DNA from: Mycoplasma sp. CAG:956
GTDB taxonomy: Bacteria > Bacillota_I > Bacilli_A > RF39 > UBA660
NCBI GenBank assembly: GCA_000433475.1
Contig: HF993069.1
Span: forward strand, 1 to 8,004
DNA: 8,004 nt
Reading direction: 5' to 3'
The position numbers and the translations under genes are program-made. The notes under the pieces are model-generated. The model was not told the DNA's origin, ran no database searches, and saw only the letters and a list, made by a program, of their open reading frames with translations. Positions 1-5,555 of the stretch are shown here, in pieces; position 1 is the first letter of the stretch; each line of letters starts with the position of its first letter.

Positions 1-223
1 TAGAACTACCCTCATCTCCTCGTAAAAGATATGCTGATTTAACAGCCTTATAAACATACGGATATAATTTTTCATCGTCTTTTGAACGATTAGAATTGTT
101 GGAGGCAATAGAAATATAATCATCAATAAAATCCGACAATATACTATCGTCCCCAGTTTTAAAGTTCACGCTAAGGTCATCTTTTAACCTTTTTAGCATT
201 TTACTTTTAGCTTCTTCTTTCAT
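1..223 (-). CDS. Head-tail connector / DNA packaging protein, N-terminal part (continues outside window)
   Basis: Seventy-four residues are visible from ATG 223, preceded by GGAGGG (231-236) at 7 bases spacing. The sequence begins MKEEAKSKMLKRLKDD, continues with a helical region (SILSDFIDDYISIA, 27-40), and reaches YVYKAVKSAYLLRGDEGSS (56-74). The all-helical layout and the final RGDEGSS, which in this family precedes a conserved Gly/Ser-Tyr end, match phage head-tail connector proteins of the gp6/gp15 type that extend the portal ring and accept the stopper. Position after capsid and HeH-like genes agrees. The remaining C-terminus (probably 20-40 residues) lies beyond position 1. Confidence 0.8.
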   Translation of the reverse strand, partial: MKEEAKSKMLKRLKDDLSVNFKTGDDSILSDFIDDYISIASNNSNRSKDDEKLYPYVYKAVKSAYLLRGDEGSS

Positions 224-249
224 TCTATTACCCTCCAATTCTAATTATT

Positions 250-489
250 TTATTCCTCAGGAATTAAAGCTAATAAATCATCTTTTTTCATATCTTCACT
301 AGCTTCAATATCAAGAGTTTTAAGATAAGCTACTAATTCTTTTTTAGTATAATCCTTAATAGCTTTTTCTTTAGGAGCTTCTACTTCTTTTAATTCTTCG
401 TAAGCGTCACTTCTTGCAAATTGCTTAGCAACTTCCTTACTATTAACTAATAAAACAGCTCCTGATTCTTTACATAAAAACTTTCTCAT
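250..489 (-). CDS. Small head protein with HeH/Rho-N-like motif
   Basis: This 79-residue protein lies between the capsid protein and the connector. Residues 1-40 look like a small beta-rich head followed by a charged linker. Residues 47-77 (YTKKELVAYLKTLDIEASED, then MKKDDLLALI) match the helix-extended-loop-helix / Rho N-terminal / SAP-like pattern, a ~30-residue motif associated with nucleic-acid binding. Phages often carry such a gene at exactly this position. Its role is not established; a head-completion or DNA-contact role is inference. The ATG at 489 has AAAGGA 8 bases upstream. The TAA is followed after about 26 bases by the connector start. Confidence 0.75.
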   Translation of the reverse strand: MRKFLCKESGAVLLVNSKEVAKQFARSDAYEELKEVEAPKEKAIKDYTKKELVAYLKTLDIEASEDMKKDDLLALIPEE

Positions 490-526
490 AATTTAATTCC
501 TTTCTTCTCTTTATTTTTTTATTTAA

Positions 527-1498
527 CTACGCTCTAGTGTAATATGTTTCTTCACTATCGAATGTAGCACTTGATGGAACAGCTGTATATTCACCTTTAT
601 TATAAGTGTAATAAGTTGTACCACTAGCAAATTGTGTAATTTTAGCTTCTGTATAAGTATAATCACAATCGTATAAGATAATTTCAGGTACTAAAGCTTC
701 TCCACCTGAGTATGCGAATAATTCAAGTGCTATAGCGTCATCGAATGGTACTTTTTCAGCCCCATACTCACTTGTATAGTTTGGCAATGCTATAGCTTCT
801 TTTAACATAACCATAGCTGGAACATCACTTGGCATACGATTAGATTCATAAGTGATAACTGATTGATACATACCAATAGCTCCATTTGATGGAGTTGTTC
901 CGTTAGGTAGGCTATCTAAATAATCTTTTAATTCACCTTTATATTTAGTATTTACTACTAAAGCTATTAACTCTTCATCTACACCATCAACAAAATCATT
1001 TTTAGTCACTTTAGCTGTACTAATTAATCTATCAACGATTTTCTTAGTTGTATCTCCACTAACTCTTTCAACTTGGATACCAGCGTCACGACCAATTCTA
1101 AAGAACTTTCTATCATAGTAAGTCTTGATGACATCTTGAGCGTTTTTACTTCTCTTTTTAGCCATACCATCAACACCATATAATTTAAGGTCTTTTTCTT
1201 GTAATTCTTCAATGATTTCTTTGTCATCATCAATATTTACAACAACTGGTTTAGCTTTTACTTTATTACCCTTTCCATTTGCTCTTGCTGTTCCTTTTTC
1301 TTGGATTACTGCATTTGCAAATCTCTTATACTCTACACTTCCTGTAGTAGGATCTCCACTACCATTTTTAGCTTTTAAAGCTTCACTGACACAACCTGAT
1401 TGGATATTTTCAATAACTCCGTCAAGTGTTTCAGCTAGACTATCCATAACATCATCGTTTAAATAGTCTTGAATATTTAATGAATTTTGTTTTGCCAT
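527..1498 (-). CDS. Major capsid protein with a short C-terminal YY-repeat extension
   Basis: The 323-residue product is assigned as the major capsid subunit mainly by position: directly after the scaffold, before head-tail connector genes, with a strong ribosome binding site (GAGGAG upstream of ATG 1498) and a typical length. Internal features are a charged segment (89-130), GRDAGIQVERVSGDT (136-150) and the C-terminal half with VPFDDAIALELFAYSGGEALVPE (250-272), which looks like the end of a capsid core. An HK97-type fold is expected for the module but cannot be proven by motif. Residues 290-323 form a separate tail with one complete and one partial copy of an F...TTYYT repeat. It could in principle be another head protein, but no other candidate for the shell is present. 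Confidence 0.85.
   Translation of the reverse strand: MAKQNSLNIQDYLNDDVMDSLAETLDGVIENIQSGCVSEALKAKNGSGDPTTGSVEYKRFANAVIQEKGTARANGKGNKVKAKPVVVNIDDDKEIIEELQEKDLKLYGVDGMAKKRSKNAQDVIKTYYDRKFFRIGRDAGIQVERVSGDTTKKIVDRLISTAKVTKNDFVDGVDEELIALVVNTKYKGELKDYLDSLPNGTTPSNGAIGMYQSVITYESNRMPSDVPAMVMLKEAIALPNYTSEYGAEKVPFDDAIALELFAYSGGEALVPEIILYDCDYTYTEAKITQFASGTTYYTYNKGEYTAVPSSATFDSEETYYTRA
530..631 (-). repeat. YY-type tandem repeat at the capsid protein C-terminus
   Basis: Residues 290-312 (starting FASGTTYYTYNKGEY) and 313-323 (FDSEETYYTRA) are one full 23-residue repeat and one truncated copy. The similarity extends to the DNA (AGTGTAATA at corresponding places on the plus strand). Repeats of this kind occur appended to phage capsid and tail proteins and are thought to be surface-exposed; a surface role here is inference. 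Confidence 0.6.
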
Positions 1499-1533
1499 AT
1501 TAAATCACTCTCCTCTTCCTTTTTTGGCAATAA

Positions 1534-2082
1534 CTAAACGCTAAATCTTGATACTCTTTCACTATTTGAAGAAATATTAGCGTTTACTGTCTTAGGAGTA
1601 GTTTCTTTTAATCTCTTATTCACTTCATTTTCAACAGCACTATCAAATACTTTCTTTATGTTTTTAATAGTAGGCTCTACTTGTTCAGCCTTAATGCTTC
1701 TAAAGTCTATAAGATTCAATAAAGAAACATCTACCTGAGTTTCAGGAATATTAGCCATCTTAATTGCTTCTTCTTTTAATTCATAAGCACTTAATTTTAA
1801 TTCAGCTTCTTCCTGTTTTTTTCGAGCTTGTTCTAGCTCATAATTTCTACGCTCATCATCTTTCATCTTTGCTAATTTTTCGGCTTCACTTTGTTTAGCT
1901 TCTTGTTCAGCTTCCCATTTAGCCTTAGCTGTTTCTAAAGATTTTTGAACTTTCCTATCAAATTCACTTTGATAATTAGATTCTTTCAACATTTCGTCAA
2001 AAGTTTTAGGTACATTAGCACCTGCATTTTGGTTTTGTTGAACATTGTTATCAACAACACCATTTGAATTATTTGTGTCCAT
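1534..2082 (-). CDS. Capsid scaffold protein (DUF4355-like)
   Basis: The 182-residue protein is expected to line the inside of the procapsid, guide the major capsid protein into a shell of correct size, and then leave. It starts with a polar N/Q/G-rich stretch (1-24), then TFDEMLKESNYQSEFDRKVQKS (27-48), a long charged Glu/Lys/Ala helix likely to form a coiled coil (about 48-108), and a C-terminal helix (NIKKVFDSAVENEVNKRLKE, 141-160). This architecture and the FDEML...YQSEFDR.V.K motif match phage DUF4355 proteins, usually annotated as scaffold and found directly before the capsid gene, as here. No protease motif is seen. It ends TAG 35 bases before the capsid ATG. Confidence 0.85.
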   Translation of the reverse strand: MDTNNSNGVVDNNVQQNQNAGANVPKTFDEMLKESNYQSEFDRKVQKSLETAKAKWEAEQEAKQSEAEKLAKMKDDERRNYELEQARKKQEEAELKLSAYELKEEAIKMANIPETQVDVSLLNLIDFRSIKAEQVEPTIKNIKKVFDSAVENEVNKRLKETTPKTVNANISSNSERVSRFSV

Positions 2083-2180
2083 TCTTATTCCTCCTTTGTC
2101 CCAAGCCATTTACTTTTTTAAGTCCCCAGCTCATTACATTTACACAAAACTCCATTGTTGAGCCACAATAGAAAGGCATT
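2083..2180 (-). other. Leader of the scaffold/capsid genes, no gene recognised
   Basis: This 98-base stretch between the second terminator-like hairpin and the scaffold ATG is richer in G than its surroundings. It contains an imperfect repeat, GCTGGGGAC then GCTTGGGAC, and a possible weak stem between TGGCTCA and TGAGCTG. I see no convincing -35/-10 pair. A start here would be expected if the upstream hairpins really terminate. It ends with the strong scaffold ribosome binding site. Confidence 0.35.
2090..2097 (-). promoter_or_regulatory. Strong ribosome binding site deciding the scaffold start
   Basis: AAAGGAGG lies 7 bases upstream of ATG 2082. This favours 2082 over the ATG at 2109, which would add nine residues that include the ribosome binding site itself and has no site of its own. 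Confidence 0.8.
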
Positions 2181-2210
2181 AAAAAAAGGAATGTAGCTAT
2201 CATTCCTCTT
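2181..2210 (-). terminator. Second terminator-like hairpin upstream of the scaffold gene
   Basis: On the minus strand AGGAATG (2207-2201) pairs with CATTCCT (2193-2187) around a 7-base loop and is followed by seven Ts (2187-2181). Three more A-U/G-U pairs can extend the stem into the T-run. The form is that of an intrinsic terminator, though the stem is only moderately G-C rich. It closes the hairpin tract about 100 bases before the scaffold start. Confidence 0.62.
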
Positions 2211-2223
2211 AATAATCATTATT

Positions 2224-2300
2224 TAGTGCTATTTTATAAGCACTATATCAACAATAAAGTATTTCTTTACTATTGATATACTACCTATAAAAGTAGTATA
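2224..2300 (-). other. Three back-to-back hairpins between the small acidic gene and the scaffold gene
   Basis: Three inverted repeats abut one another. TATACTAC 2277-2284 pairs with GTAGTATA 2293-2300 (8 bp, 8-base loop). A 16-bp stem joins 2244-2259 to 2265-2280 around a 5-base loop. TAGTGCT 2224-2230 pairs with AGCACTA 2239-2245 (7 bp, 8-base loop). In the long stem two positions mismatch as A-C on the plus strand but become G-U pairs in minus-strand RNA, so the structure fits the late transcript and not a plus-strand one. No ORF worth calling is present. Possible roles are transcript stability, processing, or the remnant of a small inserted element; I cannot choose among them. Confidence 0.6.
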
Positions 2301-2330
2301 GAAAAACAGCACCTTATTTAGTGCTGTCAT
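2301..2330 (-). terminator. Rho-independent terminator-like hairpin at the end of the small acidic gene
   Basis: On the minus strand ACAGCAC (2327-2321) pairs with GTGCTGT (2312-2306) around an 8-base loop and is followed by TTTTT. The TAA stop (2316-2314) lies in the loop. A 7-bp perfect stem with four G-C pairs and a U-run is a plausible intrinsic terminator. It would reduce read-through into the scaffold and capsid genes unless antitermination or a second promoter operates. Confidence 0.68.
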
Positions 2331-2499
2331 CTAGTATATCTATTAACCTTTCGGCTTCTTCCTGTTTCAAATTGATTGCTATTTGAACTATTAAATTATC
2401 CCATTCACTATCATTCAATTCTTTATCAGGAATATCAATATTTTTTGATTCTAATAATTCTATATCTTTTATAGATAAAATCTTTCTAGGATTATTCAT
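2314..2499 (-). CDS. Small acidic protein, candidate immunity partner of the minor head protein tail
   Basis: The 61-residue product starts MNNPRKILSIKDIELLESK. I chose ATG 2499 over the GTG at 2535 because AGAGGT lies 7 bases upstream of 2499, and because ATGAATAA makes an 8-base overlap with the minor head protein stop, typical of translational coupling. The protein is acidic (15 Asp/Glu against 8 Lys/Arg), has no signal peptide or membrane segment, and looks like two or three short helices. I do not recognise a named family. The pattern of a small acidic protein with a 'K.IE.LE..NI.I..KE....E' start, placed directly after a minor head protein, is compatible with an immunity or antitoxin protein for the C-terminal toxin-like domain. 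That function is inference from size, charge and coupling. Its last codons lie inside a terminator-like hairpin. Confidence 0.7.
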   Translation of the reverse strand: MNNPRKILSIKDIELLESKNIDIPDKELNDSEWDNLIVQIAINLKQEEAERLIDILDDSTK

Positions 2500-3949
2500 T
2501 TTTCTTACCTCTTCCCTTATATGCTGTCTTGACACTTAATTCTTCTATATCAATAGCAACCATTTTTTTATCTTTGAAGAAAACCTCACTATTATTTATA
2601 GGACTATACCAGTGATTAGTTGGATCTTCTAATATATTTTTTATATCTTCCTTAGTGATATTTCTATCTATCATTCTATCAATGGTATGTAGTTTTATTT
2701 CACCAATAGTTCCAAAGTCTTTGGCTTGAACATTTCTTAAATACTCTCTTGTATCATTTACTTTTTCATAATAACTATTAAATGATAAAGTTTTCTTTTT
2801 TTCACCTATTTCTAGGTCTTTTTTATAATGTTTTCCTATTTCCTCTTTGAGTTTTATTTCTTCATAATAATTGCTATTATTATACCTTAATTTAGCGTAT
2901 TCTTCAAGGCTTTCAGGTACTTCACTAGGTATTATCCTTTTTAACTGATTATACTCGGCTATAAGCTCATTATACTTCATTTCAGTAAGATAAGTAATTG
3001 TACTTCTACAATAATGAAAATGATTATTAATTGGTGGCAAATTAGCCCCAACTTCTAATCCTTTAATTGTATAAAGAACATCTCTTTTATCATCATCACT
3101 ATATCTATAAAATCTATTCCAATCATTAACATAGAATAACATACCATTCATACCATCACACATCTTAGTTGTTCTATCATCAATTTCAGCAATAAATCTA
3201 GCTCTTAATTTCTTTTGTCCTACATCTTCACCAGCTTTTAATAATGATTTATTGGCTATTTCTACAACTTGACTATCTAAAGCACCGCTTATTTTATCAT
3301 CATTTATAGAAATATATCTATTTTGTTGCTTTTTTAAGATGTTTTTAAACACATCATCTTCTATATTAGGCTTTTTATTTTGCTGTAATTGGATAATAGT
3401 TTGTCTTTCTACTTCTTGAGCGTTAGTTAGTGCTAAAGCTTCAATATATGTTATCCAACTGCTACCTTTTACATTAGGTAAACATAACATAGACCATATA
3501 TATTCCCAAGTTAAACTCCATTTTTTCTTTTTAGTAGGTTTTATTTCATCAATACCTTGTTTATATAAATCTTGTCCTATTTCAGTAAATAAGACTTCCT
3601 CATATTCGTCTAACTGACTTCTTTCTTTTACAAAAGCACCCCACAATAATATACTTAACATTTCTTGATTAGTAATATATCTCTTATTTAGAATTTCTAT
3701 AACTTTATATTCAAAATATCCTTTTAATAATTCAAGTTGTTTCCATTCATCAACAACCCTAGATAATTTTTTCCTTTGGTTATTAGAAATAGGCTTATTT
3801 AGATCCATATAATTAAAATCAATACCATTAAATATATCTTGTATATTATCTTGAGTTTTTAAGTTAGTTTTTTTATAAATTCTAAGATAATCTTTTAATT
3901 TTAAATCAGTGTAATTCCATCGGTTATTCAGGATAGTTTTATTATCCAT
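2492..3949 (-). CDS. Minor head protein (GpF-like) with a putative C-terminal BECR-type toxin domain
   Basis: The 485-residue protein is a minor capsid component of the SPP1 gp7 / Mu gpF class, which associates with the portal and has been linked to DNA injection. The GpF-like core is at about 245-321: ARFIAEIDDRT (250-260), C264 and G269, then NLPPINNHFHYCRS (303-316) with the characteristic PP...H.H..CRS ending. After a charged linker (about 322-410) comes a separate segment, 411-485: LHTIDRMIDRNITKEDIKNI (420-439), then P443, FF (457-458), VAIDIE (464-469) and VKTAY (473-477). This H..DRM..R.I...DI...L..P pattern followed by a short beta-rich end resembles RelE/barnase-like (BECR) or DUF4258-like domains found at phage minor head protein C-termini. 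The core call is firm; the toxin reading is moderate. The ATG at 3949 has AGGTGAT upstream. The stop overlaps the next gene by 8 bases. Confidence 0.88.
   Translation of the reverse strand: MDNKTILNNRWNYTDLKLKDYLRIYKKTNLKTQDNIQDIFNGIDFNYMDLNKPISNNQRKKLSRVVDEWKQLELLKGYFEYKVIEILNKRYITNQEMLSILLWGAFVKERSQLDEYEEVLFTEIGQDLYKQGIDEIKPTKKKKWSLTWEYIWSMLCLPNVKGSSWITYIEALALTNAQEVERQTIIQLQQNKKPNIEDDVFKNILKKQQNRYISINDDKISGALDSQVVEIANKSLLKAGEDVGQKKLRARFIAEIDDRTTKMCDGMNGMLFYVNDWNRFYRYSDDDKRDVLYTIKGLEVGANLPPINNHFHYCRSTITYLTEMKYNELIAEYNQLKRIIPSEVPESLEEYAKLRYNNSNYYEEIKLKEEIGKHYKKDLEIGEKKKTLSFNSYYEKVNDTREYLRNVQAKDFGTIGEIKLHTIDRMIDRNITKEDIKNILEDPTNHWYSPINNSEVFFKDKKMVAIDIEELSVKTAYKGRGKKNE
2507..2512 (-). promoter_or_regulatory. 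Ribosome binding site deciding the start of the small acidic gene
   Basis: AGAGGT lies 7 bases upstream of ATG 2499, inside the last codons of the minor head protein gene. The alternative GTG at 2535 has no comparable site. Confidence 0.6.
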
Positions 3950-3959
3950 TATATATCAC

Positions 3960-5540
3960 CTACTTTTCTTGGCTATTTTGCACACTTGCGTCTTGATTAG
4001 TATTAGACGCATTTTTTGTTTCTTTTGCGTCTTGATTATTGTTTTCTTCTGCTTGAGCGTCAGCTCCATCTTTACCGAAAGATTCAATCTTTTTCATATT
4101 TGCTTCAAGATTTTCTTCACTTTGTGTTTTCATTTTTTCTATTTCACTTGAAGCGTCTAACTCATCAGGTAATAAGTTGATGACAGTTTCATCACATACT
4201 AATCCTCTTAATGATAAAGCTCTATCAGTTTCGGCTTTCTTATCAGTAGGCATATTTCTTTGAAGCTTTATTTTTAAGTTTCTAAAGTCATATTTTGTAC
4301 CTTTTTTTAGATTAATTCTAGTAGTAAAGGCTTCCCACATAGCTAGTAATTCTTTTCTAACTGATTTATCTAAGTAAGTGATAGATTGTTCTAGTGGAAA
4401 GAATTTCTTTTCTAGTGCTGAGCTATTATCGGCATTAGTAAACCCTAAATCATTAACATTAGGACAACAACTAACCATAAATATTAAATCTATAAGTGTT
4501 TTCTTATAGTTTTCTAAAGCACCATCATTGATATTTTTTTCTACCCATTCAATACTTCCACCCTCACCGGCATAGAATACAGGAGCTTGTAATACTACTT
4601 CATCTTCCTTTTTTCTCTTTTCATTAGGTATCCATATAATATTACCCTCTTCATCGTGTTCTATTTCTCCGTTATCATCTCTTTTTTCAATTAAAGTATC
4701 TTCTCTAGGTTCATAACCAGTCACCATTAGTTTTGCGTCATCATTGTATTGGAAAGTATTACCTGAGTTCTTCATAACTCTTTCATATTTAGCAATACTA
4801 GGTTTTGCTAATTCAAAACAAGCTAATCCATCAGGATTTTCTATTGCTATACAAGGAACACAACCCCAGTTGATCGTTTCTCTTGCTTCTTCATCTTCTC
4901 TAAAGTCATCACCTTTTAATTTACTATTTTTAAAATAGTATTTACAATCTTCGGTAGTGACTACAACCATATCAAACTTTTCACCTTTTTCATCAGTTTC
5001 TTCCCAAGTTCTTAATAAACCTATTTTTTTAACTGGTGTAGAATAATCATAAATAGCTATTGTTTGTCTTGCGTCAACATTTGCATATACTATTTCATTA
5101 TCTTCATTTTCATACCAAATACCATAACCAGCCGACAAATCATTATAACTTTGTATTAAATTATAATAAAAAAAGGAATCATCATTGTAATTCCTTATAT
5201 AATCAATAAATGTTTGATATTCTTTTCTATCATTGTCTTTGGCATTGAATAATTTATTAAATAATTTAGTTAGAATAGCTTGTTTTTCTTTCGTTGGCAT
5301 TTCTTCTACTTGATATATAGGAGCTTTACCTCCGGCATATCCATTTATCATATTTGATATAGCAAATTCAAACGCCACTTTAGTTTCTTTATCATTTTCA
5401 GCTACCAAACCTGATGGACTATTTTTTCTTACTTTCATTCTATATAACTTTTTTCTTTTATTCCATTCAGGCTTAGCTGATTCTAATATTGTAGCTATAT
5501 TTTCAGCTTTAGTTATATATTCTTTATTATATTGTAGCAT
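3960..5540 (-). CDS. Portal protein (SPP1 Gp6-like)
   Basis: The 526-residue portal subunit would form the ring at the head vertex through which DNA enters and leaves, and to which terminase and connector dock. Family features are the N-terminal helical region with FEFAISNMINGYAGGKAPIY (57-76), the aromatic NDLSAGYGIWYENED (133-147) with NVDARQTIAIYDYS after it, and the late helical segment with DLGFTNADNSSALEKKFFPLEQ around 364-385, typical of SPP1/Gp6 portals. Length is typical. The last ~35 residues are low-complexity, rich in N, Q, D and A, with recurring QDA. The ATG at 5540 has AAAGGAGG 8 bases upstream. It lies between terminase and the minor head protein, as expected, and ends in TAG about 10 bases before the next start. 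Confidence 0.94.
   Translation of the reverse strand: MLQYNKEYITKAENIATILESAKPEWNKRKKLYRMKVRKNSPSGLVAENDKETKVAFEFAISNMINGYAGGKAPIYQVEEMPTKEKQAILTKLFNKLFNAKDNDRKEYQTFIDYIRNYNDDSFFYYNLIQSYNDLSAGYGIWYENEDNEIVYANVDARQTIAIYDYSTPVKKIGLLRTWEETDEKGEKFDMVVVTTEDCKYYFKNSKLKGDDFREDEEARETINWGCVPCIAIENPDGLACFELAKPSIAKYERVMKNSGNTFQYNDDAKLMVTGYEPREDTLIEKRDDNGEIEHDEEGNIIWIPNEKRKKEDEVVLQAPVFYAGEGGSIEWVEKNINDGALENYKKTLIDLIFMVSCCPNVNDLGFTNADNSSALEKKFFPLEQSITYLDKSVRKELLAMWEAFTTRINLKKGTKYDFRNLKIKLQRNMPTDKKAETDRALSLRGLVCDETVINLLPDELDASSEIEKMKTQSEENLEANMKKIESFGKDGADAQAEENNNQDAKETKNASNTNQDASVQNSQEK
3986..4038. repeat. Direct repeat in the portal C-terminal tail
   Basis: TTGCGTCTTGATTA occurs at 3986-3999 and again at 4025-4038. 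On the coding strand both copies encode Asn-Gln-Asp-Ala within the portal's disordered N/Q/D/A-rich tail. A slippage or small duplication origin is likely, with little functional weight. Confidence 0.7.
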
Positions 5541-5555
5541 ATCTTATACCTCCTT

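Noticed and set aside
1024..1233. Second minus-strand frame of 69 codons inside the capsid gene
   Set aside because: It is an out-of-frame shadow, Lys/Leu/Met-rich, fully inside the capsid coding region.
1212..1466. Plus-strand open frame of 84 codons
   Set aside because: It is antisense to the capsid gene, has low-complexity hydrophobic content, no ribosome binding site, and opposes the direction of all real genes.
2083..2109. ATG at 2109 as the scaffold start
   Set aside because: The nine extra residues would be translated from the scaffold ribosome binding site itself, and ATG 2109 has no site upstream, while ATG 2082 has AAAGGAGG at ideal spacing.
2181..2330. CRISPR array or tRNA in the hairpin tract
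   Set aside because: The hairpins differ in sequence, there are no regularly spaced identical repeats, and no cloverleaf or T-loop consensus was found.
2500..2535. GTG at 2535 as the start of the small acidic gene
   Set aside because: There is no ribosome binding site, and it would give a 44-base overlap with the minor head protein; ATG 2499 has both a site and a typical 8-base coupled overlap.
2528..2560. TTGACA on the plus strand at about 2530 as a promoter
   Set aside because: There is no acceptable -10 at 16-18 bases spacing and no plus-strand gene downstream.
3969..4151. Plus-strand open frame of 60 codons
   Set aside because: It is a shadow of the portal gene's low-complexity tail; its Phe/Cys/Ile-rich product is an artefact of the antisense frame.
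4744..4938. Plus-strand open frame of 64 codons
   Set aside because: It is antisense to the middle of the portal gene, with no ribosome binding site and no recognisable motif.
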